Shown: piece after piece, positions 7,718-16,309 of the stretch
Numbering within the stretch: the stretch's first letter is position 1
How the letters are laid out: every line of letters begins with the position of its first letter
Translations under genes and position numbers: made by a program
Origin: an uncultured Fretibacterium sp.
GTDB lineage: Bacteria; Synergistota; Synergistia; Synergistales; Aminobacteriaceae
Direction: 5' to 3'
Assembly: GCA_937892105.1 (NCBI GenBank)
Contig: CALAUZ010000075.1
Span: 1 to 34,116 of the forward strand
DNA: 34,116 bases
Notes under the pieces: generated by a model
Database searches by the model: none
The model's input: only the letters and a program-made list of their open reading frames with translations
Told to the model about the DNA's origin: nothing

Positions 7718-8578
7718 TCAACGTTGCTTCACAATTTCCGGTAGAGCCGCCTTGACCTTCTCTATGAGCCATTCAGGTGTACTTGCCCCAGCCGCAATGC
7801 CTATATCCTTTCTGCCGTCAAACCATTCCATATTTGCCTGTATGCCGCATTCGTCCTCAACCCAGAGTACCTTGACACCTTCAGCCTCCAGAATATCACG
7901 GAGCTTCCCTGTGTTCGCGCTGGATTTTCCGCCTATAAGCACTACACCGTCAAGCCTGTGCTGCCTCACCAACTCTCGGACTGCTTCCTGACGCTGTGCG
8001 GTAGCCTTGCAGATTGTGTTGAAGACTCGAAGCTCTGAAGCCTTCCCAGTGAGTATCCCTGCAACACGTTCAAGTCTCTCCTGTCTCTGGGTAGTCTGTG
8101 AGATTAAGGCTGTTTTTGCGTGGAACCTGACACCACCAGCCTCATTCTCACCTGCGATAACTTCCGCGTCATTCTCATTCACGACATGGCCGAGAATGCC
8201 CTTAATTTCAGGGTGGTTTCTGTCCCCTAAAAGTACTACATGATAATTCTCACTAGACAATTTCTCCGCCGTATCCTGAGCCTTCTTCACGAACGGGCAG
8301 GTCATATCCTCAACCTTAATGCCGCGTGCCTTGAGCCTCGATACTACATCAAGTGCCTCGCCGTGTGCGCGTATCATCACAACTGATCCGGAAGGTACTT
8401 CGCTTTCATCGCTGGCTACACGCAGACCCATAGCCTCAAGTCTGGCGACTTCCTGCGGGTTATGAATTGGAAGCCCTATCGTCCAGACTTCAGGGTTACG
8501 CATTAACGCCTCAGTTATTCCGTCTACTGCGCGTTTCACACCGAAGCAGAACCCGGCATGTTCGGCCATGACTATCAT
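7718..8578 (-). CDS. ispH: 4-hydroxy-3-methylbut-2-enyl diphosphate reductase
   Basis: IspH (LytB) is the last enzyme of the methylerythritol phosphate pathway. It reduces HMBPP to IPP and DMAPP with a 4Fe-4S cluster. The 286-residue length is typical. Three cluster cysteines are visible: HAGFCFGVKRAVD (Cys11), DMTCPFVKK and FNTICKATAQRQ. The substrate-binding HAV/HGE-type elements appear as IRAHGEALDV and LLGDRNHPEIKGILGHV, and VIGG-type glycines as VVLIGGKSSANTGKL. Its ATG overlaps the miaA stop in an ATGA, so it is translationally coupled to miaA. This links supply of the dimethylallyl donor (IspH) with its use on tRNA (MiaA). The S1 gene follows after 95 bases. Confidence 0.97.
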   Translation of the reverse strand: MIVMAEHAGFCFGVKRAVDGITEALMRNPEVWTIGLPIHNPQEVARLEAMGLRVASDESEVPSGSVVMIRAHGEALDVVSRLKARGIKVEDMTCPFVKKAQDTAEKLSSENYHVVLLGDRNHPEIKGILGHVVNENDAEVIAGENEAGGVRFHAKTALISQTTQRQERLERVAGILTGKASELRVFNTICKATAQRQEAVRELVRQHRLDGVVLIGGKSSANTGKLRDILEAEGVKVLWVEDECGIQANMEWFDGRKDIGIAAGASTPEWLIEKVKAALPEIVKQR

Positions 8579-9525
8579 TCTTGAGTGTCCCCTGTTTTAT
8601 GTATATGTTTAGTGATTGCCTCTATGATTTCTTCCTCGTGGCTGGACTCCGACATGTCAAACCATATTGCAGGCTCGAACTTCTTGAACCACGTCTGCTG
8701 TCTCCTGCAAAATGCCTTAGTCCGCGATATTGATATCTCCAATGCTTCATCAAGTTTTATTTTCCCCCTGTGATAGTCTATTAACTCCTTGTATCCTAAG
8801 CCTTTAAGGGGGTTATATCTGTCGTCAAAGCCATGCTTCATGAGCCATTCGACTTCTTCAGGGAAGCCGGAGGAAAATTCCTGTTCAAGACGTATCTCTA
8901 TCCTCTGGAACAATTCCTGCCTTGACCTCGACAGTCCTATATACAGAATATCGAAACCGTAATCCCGTTTTTCGCCCTCGCTGTATACCTGTGATGGTGC
9001 TTTGCCCGTCAAGTCCCATATTTCAAGCGCACGTGTAACCCTCTGAATATCATTCTTGTGAAGCCTTCCCGCCGTGTCTGGGTCAACTTCAGCCAGCCTC
9101 ATATGGAGGAGTTCCGCACCCTGAGAGTTAGCGAGTGCCTCATATTTTCCGCGTATCTCGTCATCAGAGGGGAGGTCGGAGTTAAGTGATGCGTGGAACA
9201 ACGCGTTGTAGTAAAAAGGAGTTCCCCCAACGAAAATGGGTATCTTCCTGCGTGCGTAAATTCTTGAAGCGGTTTTTGAGGCTTTTTCTGCGAAGTCCGA
9301 GACTGTAAATTTCTCATCGGGATCTGCAATGTCTATCATGTGATGGGGTATTTCATGGCGCAACGAGGCCGATATTTTGTCAGTACCCACGTCCATATAA
9401 CGGTATACCTGACGCGAATCAACCGAAATTATTTCAGCGTTCAATTTTTCTGCAACGGATAAGCTGAGGGCAGTTTTCCCTACTGCTGTAGCTCCGATTA
9501 AAGCAACCACTGGCTGCCTGTTCAT
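8575..9525 (-). CDS. miaA: tRNA dimethylallyltransferase
   Basis: MiaA transfers the dimethylallyl group to A37 of tRNAs that read UNN codons. The P-loop is GATAVGKT (residues 11-18); most homologues have GPT here, so Pro is replaced by Ala. Further family motifs are EIISVDSRQVYRYMDVGTDK, HHMIDIADPDEKFTVSDF, FVGGTPFYYNAL, NDIQRVTRALEIW and, near the end, GLGYKELIDY and FCRRQQTWFKKF. The 316-residue length is normal. It is the first gene of the miaA-ispH pair. An extended -10 box for it lies at 9586-9578 on this strand. Confidence 0.97.
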   Translation of the reverse strand: MNRQPVVALIGATAVGKTALSLSVAEKLNAEIISVDSRQVYRYMDVGTDKISASLRHEIPHHMIDIADPDEKFTVSDFAEKASKTASRIYARRKIPIFVGGTPFYYNALFHASLNSDLPSDDEIRGKYEALANSQGAELLHMRLAEVDPDTAGRLHKNDIQRVTRALEIWDLTGKAPSQVYSEGEKRDYGFDILYIGLSRSRQELFQRIEIRLEQEFSSGFPEEVEWLMKHGFDDRYNPLKGLGYKELIDYHRGKIKLDEALEISISRTKAFCRRQQTWFKKFEPAIWFDMSESSHEEEIIEAITKHIHKTGDTQE

Positions 9526-9577
9526 GAAAATACTAAGACCTCGCCAATAACAGCATAATGAAATACAAAGCGTATGA

Positions 9578-9613
9578 ATTATAGCATAAAGTTGAAATTT
9601 GCAAGCGTATAAT
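9578..9613. promoter_or_regulatory. Back-to-back -10 boxes for miaA and the rhodanese gene
   Basis: On the minus strand an extended -10 (TGCTATAAT) occupies 9586-9578, pointing to miaA. On the plus strand TATAAT occupies 9608-9613, 27 bases before the rhodanese ATG. Good -35 hexamers are not visible for either. The two divergent promoters would compete for the same 40 bases. Confidence 0.45.
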
Positions 9614-9640
9614 ATTGCACAAATTTAACGGAAAGGTTTT

Positions 9641-10153
9641 ATGCCAAACAACATGATTAAGAAATATCCTCCTCTTGAAGTCTTTGCACCGTTATCGTTC
9701 GCGTTCATCTTCATAGTTATGCTGATATATTCGCGATTTGAACCGCACGTTGAAGATGTTGACGCAGCATACGTGAAGGCAAATGCCGGACAACCCGGTT
9801 ATGTTCTTGTTGACACACGTCCGGCAGAAGATTACGAAGGGAAATCACCGCGTTCGGGAATACCAGGCGGCCACATACCTGGAGCAGTGAGTTTCCCTCT
9901 TAACGGCCTGAATATACGTGAAGCCTCCGAAGCACTCAAACATGCAGGAATAACGATGGACAAGACCATAATCATCTACTGCAACACAGGAGTGCTGTCT
10001 GGAAAGTTTGCAGACCAGCTAGTCAGGCACTACAACTTCAAGGCCACAAAGCTCAAGAATTACAGGGGCGGTATAGTGGAGTGGGTTAAAAATCCCGACA
10101 ACATACTTCTTCCGCCTAATCACGAGACAGGTGTACCCCTGACAGAATATTAA
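9641..10153 (+). CDS. Membrane-anchored rhodanese-domain protein
   Basis: The 170-residue protein has one N-terminal membrane segment (about residues 14-30, FAPLSFAFIFIVMLIY) followed by a single rhodanese domain: YVLVDTRPAEDYE, a GGHIPGAVSFPL strand and the active loop IIIYCNTGVLSGKFA with the catalytic Cys at 114. Rhodaneses move sulfane sulfur or, with a changed loop, bind other thiols. The CNTGVLS loop is six residues long, as in sulfurtransferases. The domain probably faces the periplasm or cell surface. The ATG has a GGAAAGG ribosome site. Its last 38 bases overlap the 3' end of the convergent epimerase gene. The physiological sulfur donor is unknown. Confidence 0.88.
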   Translation: MPNNMIKKYPPLEVFAPLSFAFIFIVMLIYSRFEPHVEDVDAAYVKANAGQPGYVLVDTRPAEDYEGKSPRSGIPGGHIPGAVSFPLNGLNIREASEALKHAGITMDKTIIIYCNTGVLSGKFADQLVRHYNFKATKLKNYRGGIVEWVKNPDNILLPPNHETGVPLTEY

Positions 10154-11183
10154 GTGTCCGCACAATGCCTCCCTCAATGCCGTAATGAGCTGACCAGCCT
10201 AGTGCCTTCAACCTTGATGGGTTCAGTAACGCCTTAGTAGCCGGACTGTATCCTCTGCGTTCCTTCTCGTCAGGAAGCTCAAAGATTACCTTCTGCCCAG
10301 AATGATTGGCGATTATCTCCGCAAGGTTCTTAAGGGTTAAGTCGGATCTTTCGTCAGATATGTTATATGCTGTCCCATTCTCTCCCATCAATAACACGGT
10401 CAGAAGCCCCGAAACTGCGTCAGAAACGTAACTGTATGAGTACAGCTGGTTTCCCTCGCTTTTCAGGATAATGCTCTCTCCTGACAGTCCCTTGCGTATG
10501 AACTGTGATATAGCTTTCGTGTCTGTCATTTGCATTGTTGGGCCGTATGTACGCGAAAATCTTGGAATTGCGATATTCATTCCGTATTGCTGTATGTACG
10601 ACTGGCATAATGTTTCGCCGCAACGTTTGGCCTCGCAGTAACCCGACCTTGCCTTCGAGATGTCGATGCTGCCGCAGTAATCCTCGCTGAAATATTCTGT
10701 ATCGCCCCTGTTCTCGCCGTAAACTTCAACTGATGACGCGAACATGAAGCGTTCGTTGTCATGGCCGCGCGCAAACTCCAGCATGTTGTGAAGCCCCATG
10801 ATGTTGGCGGTTATTGTGCCTACCGGATCAGATGAGTACGCAAGAGGGTGTGTGTTGCTGGCCATGTGAAGAACGTAATCGTATTTTCCCGCGAAATCCT
10901 CAAAGGGTAAGCTGATGTCATGAGCTGTGAATGTCAGGCTGCTATCCCCTGCATAGTCATGAAACCTTGCCTTTGCAGTCTCAGGGTTTCGGCCTACCGC
11001 GTGAGCCTTTATACCCTGTCCGTATTCTGCGTTCCTGAACATAAGTACATCAATAAGGAAGCTCCCGATTAATCCTGTTGCGCCGGAAATAAGGAATGTT
11101 TTTCCCGTTAGCTTGTCCCAGTCAAGAGAAATACCGGCTGTGCGTCTAACGTCTTCAATATACAGAGGATTATTACAGACCAT
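10116..11183 (-). CDS. NAD-dependent epimerase/dehydratase (extended SDR)
   Basis: This 355-residue protein is an extended short-chain dehydrogenase of the nucleotide-sugar epimerase type. The Rossmann glycine motif is GATGLIG (residues 34-40). Catalytic residues are visible in FASSVEVYGE (Ser) and SGYCEAKRCGE (the Tyr-x-x-x-Lys pair). A YSYSYVSDAVSGL segment is typical of sugar-nucleotide enzymes. It starts 11 bases inside the end of the IspD-like gene, with GGGAGG upstream, so the two are coupled. An SDR next to an IspD/TarI-like cytidylyltransferase suggests synthesis of a CDP-activated polyol or sugar for a surface polymer. The exact substrate is not decidable here. Confidence 0.85.
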   Translation of the reverse strand: MVCNNPLYIEDVRRTAGISLDWDKLTGKTFLISGATGLIGSFLIDVLMFRNAEYGQGIKAHAVGRNPETAKARFHDYAGDSSLTFTAHDISLPFEDFAGKYDYVLHMASNTHPLAYSSDPVGTITANIMGLHNMLEFARGHDNERFMFASSVEVYGENRGDTEYFSEDYCGSIDISKARSGYCEAKRCGETLCQSYIQQYGMNIAIPRFSRTYGPTMQMTDTKAISQFIRKGLSGESIILKSEGNQLYSYSYVSDAVSGLLTVLLMGENGTAYNISDERSDLTLKNLAEIIANHSGQKVIFELPDEKERRGYSPATKALLNPSRLKALGWSAHYGIEGGIVRTLNILSGVHLSRD

Positions 11184-11895
11184 AGAGCTTGCCTCCCTCT
11201 TTGTTCACGTAGGATTTGAAGAGTTCGAGATCGTCCTGCGTTGTAAGCTTTATGTTTTTGTCGGAGCCTGCCGCAAAATATAATCGCACTCCCAAATCTG
11301 CCATCATCGTGTTCGTGTATGATGAGCCGGTAATGCCTATGCCTTTGTCGAATGCCTCATGGTACTTCTCGGACAGCAGGGAGAACTTATAGGCTTGTGG
11401 AGTTGATACGCGCCTTAAAGTTTCGCGGGGAATGTAGCGGGTTGTGGAATTTTCATCGTCAATTATGAATATCTGCTCATTGTAGGGGAGTGAAGTTACT
11501 GCGTTGCCATACTTTCTGCACTTTACGATTACGTCAGATAGTACAGCCTCATCAACAAGCGGGCGTATACCGTCATGGATTATGATGATGTCGTCAGCTT
11601 CGCATTTGCCTTCAAGGTTGAACACTCCATTGCGAATGGACTCCTGCGCAGAATTTCCGCCTGATATTACCCATTTCAGTTTCGTTATGCCGAACTGTTT
11701 AGCGTATGCCCTGAGAATATCATGCCACCCGTCAAGGCACACTACTTCTATTGCGTTAATGTCTGGGTGTTTCTGGAACGCCGCAAGTGTGTAGATGATG
11801 ATGGGTTTGTCGTTCACGTTCACAAACTGCTTGGGGATATTGTAATTCATTCTTGAGCCGACTCCCCCTGCAATGATTATAGCTGTATTGGCCAT
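11173..11895 (-). CDS. IspD/TarI-family cytidylyltransferase
   Basis: The 240-residue protein has the nucleotidyltransferase signature AIIIAGGVGSRM at residues 5-16, then the PKQF element. It also has the DIIIIHDGIRPLVDEAVL metal/CTP site and the TPQAYKF motif typical of IspD and of TarI (ribitol-5-phosphate cytidylyltransferase). It could be the IspD of the methylerythritol pathway, and the presence of ispH makes that possible. Its coupling to an SDR, like the TarI-TarJ pairing, favours a polyol phosphate enzyme for a surface polymer. The ATG follows GGAGG by eight bases. Confidence 0.8.
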   Translation of the reverse strand: MANTAIIIAGGVGSRMNYNIPKQFVNVNDKPIIIYTLAAFQKHPDINAIEVVCLDGWHDILRAYAKQFGITKLKWVISGGNSAQESIRNGVFNLEGKCEADDIIIIHDGIRPLVDEAVLSDVIVKCRKYGNAVTSLPYNEQIFIIDDENSTTRYIPRETLRRVSTPQAYKFSLLSEKYHEAFDKGIGITGSSYTNTMMADLGVRLYFAAGSDKNIKLTTQDDLELFKSYVNKEGGKLYGL

Positions 11896-11968
11896 GTTAA
11901 GCCTCCATGTAAATTTTGTAATAGTGATATATTAATACATATTCTAAATTTCTGGAGATGACTTATAG

Positions 11969-13108
11969 TTGACAGTACCAATTCTTGATTTGTCGCGTTC
12001 ATTCGGTGAAATAAAACCCGAAGTCTTCTCAGCACTTGAGAGAATATTCAACGCTCAGAGTTTCATCTTGGGGCAGGAAGTGAAAACGTTTGAGGCTCAT
12101 TGTGATTCATACCTTGAGCAGCCGGAAGGGTCATGCGTCGGGTGTGCTTCGGGAACAGATGCCCTTCTTCTTGCGCTGATGTCATGTGATATTAAGCCTG
12201 GTGATGAAGTAATCACTACACCGTTCACGTTCTTCGCAACGTCAGGGACTATAGCGAGGCTTGGAGCAAAACCAGTATTCGTTGACATTGACCCGGCGAC
12301 ATACAACATAGACCTTAAGCAGGCCATGACGAAAATCACCGACAGAACTAAAGCATTTATGCCCGTTCACCTTTTCGGCCAGATGTGTCCGCTTGAAGAA
12401 GTAATATCAGAATTTCACGAGCGTGGAATAATGGTTATCGAGGACGCTGCTCAGGCGTTCGGAGCATCGCGCACTGTGGACGGCAAAATATACAGGGCTG
12501 GAACTGTGGGAGATGTTGGGTGCTATTCGTTCTTCCCGACGAAAAATTTGGGAGGCTGCGGAGATGGCGGTATGGTTGTTACCAGTAACCCTGAACGTTC
12601 GGAGAGGTTGAAGCGTTTGCGTGTTCACGGCTCAGGGACGACATACTACCATGAAGAGATAGGCATAAACTCAAGGCTTGACGCATTGCAGGCGGCCATA
12701 CTGGACATAAAGCTGTCGCGGCTTGAAACATGGAACGAGGAGAGGCGGAGAATTGCGGAATATTACCGGCTTCTCTTCAAGACGAACGGGCTTCACGAAT
12801 TTATCACGACACCTTCAGAGCTTGATGGAAATTACCACATATATCATCAGTATGTTGTGCGAGTTAAGTCAAAGCGAGATGAGTTGATGTCCTGGCTTAA
12901 CGAGAGGGGCTTTGCTGTTAGGGTATATTATCCGTTGAGCCTTCATCTTCAGCCGTGCTTTGAGTATCTGGGGTATAAGTCCGGTGATTTCCCGGAGAGC
13001 GAGAAGTTATCACGTGAGGCTCTTGCGCTTCCTGTGTTTCCAGGATTGAAGGCGGAAGAGCAGGAAGACTTGGTGAGGAATATGGCTGAGTTCTTCAGGA
13101 GGAGTTAG
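11969..13108 (+). CDS. DegT/DnrJ/EryC1/StrS-family PLP aminotransferase
   Basis: The 379-residue enzyme belongs to the sugar aminotransferases that make amino-sugar nucleotides for surface glycans and antibiotics. The PLP site is clear: ASGTDALLLAL (phosphate binding), TPFTFFATSGTI, MVIEDAAQAFGA (Asp159) and CYSFFPTKNLGGCGDGGM with the Schiff-base Lys192. The C-terminal half has GINSRLDALQAAIL and YYPLSLHLQPCF, normal for the family. It starts at TTG with a GGAG about ten bases upstream; no ATG lies nearby. The argH ATG follows its stop by two bases, so they are co-transcribed. It is divergent from the cytidylyltransferase/SDR pair, and together they may serve one glycan pathway. Confidence 0.9.
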   Translation: MTVPILDLSRSFGEIKPEVFSALERIFNAQSFILGQEVKTFEAHCDSYLEQPEGSCVGCASGTDALLLALMSCDIKPGDEVITTPFTFFATSGTIARLGAKPVFVDIDPATYNIDLKQAMTKITDRTKAFMPVHLFGQMCPLEEVISEFHERGIMVIEDAAQAFGASRTVDGKIYRAGTVGDVGCYSFFPTKNLGGCGDGGMVVTSNPERSERLKRLRVHGSGTTYYHEEIGINSRLDALQAAILDIKLSRLETWNEERRRIAEYYRLLFKTNGLHEFITTPSELDGNYHIYHQYVVRVKSKRDELMSWLNERGFAVRVYYPLSLHLQPCFEYLGYKSGDFPESEKLSREALALPVFPGLKAEEQEDLVRNMAEFFRRS

Positions 13109-13110
13109 CC

Positions 13111-14469
13111 ATGTGGCACGGAAGGTTCAAGCAGGACACGGCAAAGACAGTACAGGACTTCACGCAATCGCTGGATATAGACTGGCTTATGGCGGAATGT
13201 GATATACAGGGCAGCATTGCACACGTCAAAATGCTGGGCAAAACTGGAATACTGAAACCTGATGAAGCTGCGAAAATTGAGGCGGGACTTGAACAGGTCA
13301 GGCAGGAGATACGGGAAGGGAAATTCACACCATCGGAAGCACTCGAAGACGTTCACATGAACATAGAGGCAAGGCTCACGGAAATAGAGCCATTGGGCGC
13401 GAAACTTCACACTGCCCGTTCACGCAATGACCAGGTTGCAACAACTACAAGGTTATACCTGCGAACCAGACTTCAGGCACTCAGGGAAAGCGTAACGGAG
13501 CTTCTTCGCGTACTCGTCTCGAACGCTGAACGGCACATCAACATCATCATTCCTGGATATACTCACATGCAGCAAGCACAGCCGGTCTCAATGGGACATT
13601 ACTGGCTGTCATGGTTTGAGGCATTCAGCAGGGACAAATCACGCCTCGATTTCGCTCTTGAAGCACTGGACGAGTGCCCTCTCGGTGCTGGAGCATTGGC
13701 GGGATCTACGCTTCCCATTGATAGAATGATGACGAGTGAGCTTCTTGGCTTTTCACGACCGACACGTAACAGTCTCGATACTGTGGCTAACCGCGATTAC
13801 ATGACCGACTACCATTACTTTGCGTCAATGTTCATGCTTCACGTCTCACGCCTCTGCAATGACCTCATAACATGGAACACTCAGGAATTTGCATTCATTG
13901 TCCTTCCCGATGAGTTCTGCACGGGCTCAAGCATGATGCCTCAGAAGAAAAACCCTGACGTTCTCGAATTAGCGCGTGGAAAGGCAGGTCAGGTTATCGG
14001 GAACATGATGGATTTGATGATTACTTTGAAGGGTCTTCCCATGACGTACAACAGGGATTTGCAGGAGGACAAGCGGGGATTATGGGCATCTCTGGATACT
14101 GTTGAAGCGGTCGTTAAGATTATTGCGGAGTTACTGTCGAAGGTTGATGTCGATGAAACACTTGCACTTTCAGGCTTGGAGAAGGGATACTCGCTGGCTA
14201 CGGACATAGCAGAATACCTCGTAATGAAGGGCGTACCTTTCCGTGAGGCTCATGCTGAGGTTGGAAGGCTTGTGGGGTGGTGCATAGAGAATAACGTTGC
14301 GTTTGACAGTCTTACGTTTCAGCAGTGGAAGGAACATATACCGGAAGCCGACGAGGCCATGATGGGGATATTGTCGGCGCGTGAGAGTGTGAACAGGCGG
14401 AATACTTACGGCGGTACAGGGTTCTCACAGGTGAAAAGACAGATTGAGGAGGCGAAGGACAGAATATAA
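13111..14469 (+). CDS. argH: Argininosuccinate lyase
   Basis: ArgH cleaves argininosuccinate to arginine and fumarate, the final step of arginine synthesis. The 452-residue length is normal. The fumarase/aspartase-superfamily signature GSSMMPQKKNPD is present with its mobile catalytic loop. Other landmarks are MWHGRFKQD at the N-terminus, EDVHMNIEARL, HTARSRNDQVAT and YTHMQQAQPVSMGHY with the conserved His. No other arginine gene lies in the window. Here argH is coupled to the sugar aminotransferase gene. Confidence 0.97.
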   Translation: MWHGRFKQDTAKTVQDFTQSLDIDWLMAECDIQGSIAHVKMLGKTGILKPDEAAKIEAGLEQVRQEIREGKFTPSEALEDVHMNIEARLTEIEPLGAKLHTARSRNDQVATTTRLYLRTRLQALRESVTELLRVLVSNAERHINIIIPGYTHMQQAQPVSMGHYWLSWFEAFSRDKSRLDFALEALDECPLGAGALAGSTLPIDRMMTSELLGFSRPTRNSLDTVANRDYMTDYHYFASMFMLHVSRLCNDLITWNTQEFAFIVLPDEFCTGSSMMPQKKNPDVLELARGKAGQVIGNMMDLMITLKGLPMTYNRDLQEDKRGLWASLDTVEAVVKIIAELLSKVDVDETLALSGLEKGYSLATDIAEYLVMKGVPFREAHAEVGRLVGWCIENNVAFDSLTFQQWKEHIPEADEAMMGILSARESVNRRNTYGGTGFSQVKRQIEEAKDRI

Positions 14470-14474
14470 CGTTT

Positions 14475-14514
14475 AGTGGTTAGCGGTAAGGCAAAATCTT
14501 AATCACTAACCACT
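14475..14514. repeat. Inverted repeat in the argH/parvulin convergent gap
   Basis: AGTGGTTAG (14475-14483) is repeated inverted as CTAACCACT (14506-14514) with a 22-base loop. It lies between two convergent genes, where a bidirectional terminator would be useful, but there is no T-run on either side. Confidence 0.4.
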
Positions 14515-14526
14515 GACAGCTAATTG

Positions 14527-15360
14527 CTAGAAACGTTCCACTTTGTATTTCCCCTCAAGTTCCTTTGCACGTTCCTGCAAAATTTCCTGAGTTTTCTGAT
14601 CCCTAAGTTCCTGCAATATTCTGGGCTTAACCTGCTCAAACGGTGTAGGTGATTCTGGAATATGCTCCTCCAGCTTGATGATGTGCCAGCCAAACTGCGA
14701 CTTTACCGGCTCTGATACGTCTCCAGGATTTTTGAGGTCAAAAGCTGCCTCCTCGAACTCAGAAACCATAACACCGCGTGGAAATTCCCCCAAATCTCCG
14801 CCATTGTTTGCGCTGCCGGGATCTGTTGAGTATTGTTTTGCCACTGCGTCGAATGACTTTCCCGACTTCAGCTCGTCCTGAACTTTCGCCAGAGTTGCAT
14901 CATCACTCACAAGAATATGGCGGGCATGTACTCTTTCAGGCTGTATGAACATCTTGGCGTTATCGTCATAGAACTTTCTGGCCTCATCATCACTCACTGT
15001 AAGACCCTCTATAACCTTCCGCATTGATGCCTGAGCCAACATTGCTCTTTTTGCGTTTGCGAGCTGTGCCTGAAACTCCGGTGTGCGGTCAAAGCCAGCC
15101 TCTTCCGCGTCCAGAGCGTAGAGCCTCATTGAGATTACGTCGTCCAAAATCATTTTGCGGCCCTGTTCCGTACCGTAGAGCATCATTGCCTGCTGACCGA
15201 ATGGCTGTATAAACTCCAGAACTTCCGCCTCTGTGATGTCCTCGCTGGCTACGCGTGCCAGAACTTTAACATCGGGTGTTGCGTCTGAAGAAGTTGCGCC
15301 ATAAGCACATACTGTGAGCAACAATGTTAGAACCATAGCTGTGAAAAATTTTTTTGCCAC
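14527..15360 (-). CDS. Secreted PpiC-type (parvulin) peptidyl-prolyl isomerase
   Basis: The 277-residue protein starts with a signal peptide (MAKKFFTAMVLTLLLTVCAYG; likely cut after AYG). A SurA/PrsA-like helical N-domain of about 110 residues follows, then one parvulin domain: VHARHILVSDDATLAKVQ, KQYSTDPGSANNGGDLGEF, VSEPVKSQFGWHIIKLEE. A helical C-terminal tail completes the chaperone fold. Such proteins help fold exported or outer-membrane proteins. Absence of a proper lipobox suggests a soluble periplasmic protein rather than a PrsA lipoprotein. The start is GTG at 15360 with AGGAG ten bases upstream. A possible promoter (TTGCCA, 18-base spacer, GATAAA) reads leftward from 15416. Confidence 0.9.
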   Translation of the reverse strand: MAKKFFTAMVLTLLLTVCAYGATSSDATPDVKVLARVASEDITEAEVLEFIQPFGQQAMMLYGTEQGRKMILDDVISMRLYALDAEEAGFDRTPEFQAQLANAKRAMLAQASMRKVIEGLTVSDDEARKFYDDNAKMFIQPERVHARHILVSDDATLAKVQDELKSGKSFDAVAKQYSTDPGSANNGGDLGEFPRGVMVSEFEEAAFDLKNPGDVSEPVKSQFGWHIIKLEEHIPESPTPFEQVKPRILQELRDQKTQEILQERAKELEGKYKVERF

Positions 15361-15401
15361 TTGAAAATCACTCCTGCCTGTAAAATTTTATCCCGCAAAG
15401 T

Positions 15402-15430
15402 TTATCACACTGGCAAATTTACCGTATAAT
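15402..15430 (+). promoter_or_regulatory. Promoter of the small membrane protein / CPBP operon
   Basis: TTATCA (15402-15407), a 17-base spacer and TATAAT (15425-15430) make a good sigma-70-type promoter 43 bases ahead of the TTG start at 15474. It overlaps a candidate leftward promoter for the parvulin gene. Confidence 0.5.
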
Positions 15431-15473
15431 TATCTTATACTTTCATATTTCATTTTTGCGGAGCTGATTTATT

Positions 15474-15749
15474 TTGCGCATCGTAAACACTCAGGTTGTA
15501 TTAGGTCTGTCCATATGGATTATGGGCTTCGCTTTCATGGTAATGGGCTGGCTTGTCGGCGAACTGTCAGAGAAATGGGGCAAGATACCCTCAAAAATAC
15601 TCTACAAGACCGGCGTTGTAATAGTTGCAGTCCCAGTGATAATAATGCTCTGGAAAGTCTCGGCACTCCTATACGTCAACAGGTTCCACATATCGACCTA
15701 CATAAATAACGCCTTCCAGTTCATACAGGACGCAATGAAAGTATTATAG
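15474..15749 (+). CDS. Small two-helix membrane protein of unknown function
   Basis: This 91-residue protein has two hydrophobic segments, about residues 8-28 (VLGLSIWIMGFAFMVMGWLV) and 45-65 (KTGVVIVAVPVIIMLWKVSA), separated by a charged loop. I do not recognise a family. It starts at TTG, with GGAG about nine bases upstream and a promoter just before. The CPBP protease gene starts four bases after its stop, so it is the first gene of a three-gene operon and could be a partner or substrate of the protease. Confidence 0.65.
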   Translation: MRIVNTQVVLGLSIWIMGFAFMVMGWLVGELSEKWGKIPSKILYKTGVVIVAVPVIIMLWKVSALLYVNRFHISTYINNAFQFIQDAMKVL

Positions 15750-15753
15750 CCCT

Positions 15754-16305
15754 ATGGGAAAATATATACTTGCAAGCGTTGTAGGGCTTTTCGCTGCCGC
15801 GTTCATGCTGTATTTTCCGTACACATGGTGCAGATGGAAAAACGAAAATGAAGAAGATTTCGGCCTCAAATGGTACGTAACATCAAAGGCAAAACGTGAA
15901 GTCTTCATCGCCCTTGCAATTACTCTTATTCCTCTTACTGTCGCGGTAATATTTCTCCCTTCGTCATGGGGAGGGGGAGTGAAAACACATTCATTCTGGA
16001 AGACGCTGGATATTCTCGGCGGTGGAATTGCGGCGGCATTCATTGAGGAAACATTTTTCAGGGGGTGGCTTCAGACTTTAGCGGTACGAAAACTCGGAAC
16101 ATATGCAGGAATAATCATATCAACAGCAATATTCGCGTCGGTTCACTTAATCGCAAACTCAAGCCCCATAAGGCTGGCAACATTCTTTCCCGGCCTCGTA
16201 ATGGCGGCGTTAAGGCACAGAAACGGCTCGGTCATGCCATCAATAATCTACCATGCTGTATGCAACGTCTGGGCTGTATGGTTCTCGCCGCTTCCAGGAG
16301 TGTAA
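15754..16305 (+). CDS. CPBP-family (CAAX-type) intramembrane metalloprotease
   Basis: The 183-residue membrane protein shows all three CPBP (Abi/Rce1-like) motifs: AAFIEETFFRGWLQ (Glu98, Glu99, Arg103), IFASVHLIA (His131) and IIYHAVCNVW (His167, Asn171). These residues bind the metal inside the membrane. Bacterial members cleave membrane or prenylated proteins, or protect against peptide toxins; the substrate here is unknown. It is short for the family, with about five hydrophobic stretches. It sits between a small membrane protein and a secreted protein. The ribosome site is weak, which suggests coupling to the upstream gene. Confidence 0.88.
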   Translation: MGKYILASVVGLFAAAFMLYFPYTWCRWKNENEEDFGLKWYVTSKAKREVFIALAITLIPLTVAVIFLPSSWGGGVKTHSFWKTLDILGGGIAAAFIEETFFRGWLQTLAVRKLGTYAGIIISTAIFASVHLIANSSPIRLATFFPGLVMAALRHRNGSVMPSIIYHAVCNVWAVWFSPLPGV

Positions 16306-16309
16306 AATC

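Noticed and set aside
14475..14514. Inverted repeat as an intrinsic terminator or mobile-element end
   Set aside because: It has no T-run on either side, no target-site duplication and no second copy in the window; kept only as a repeat.
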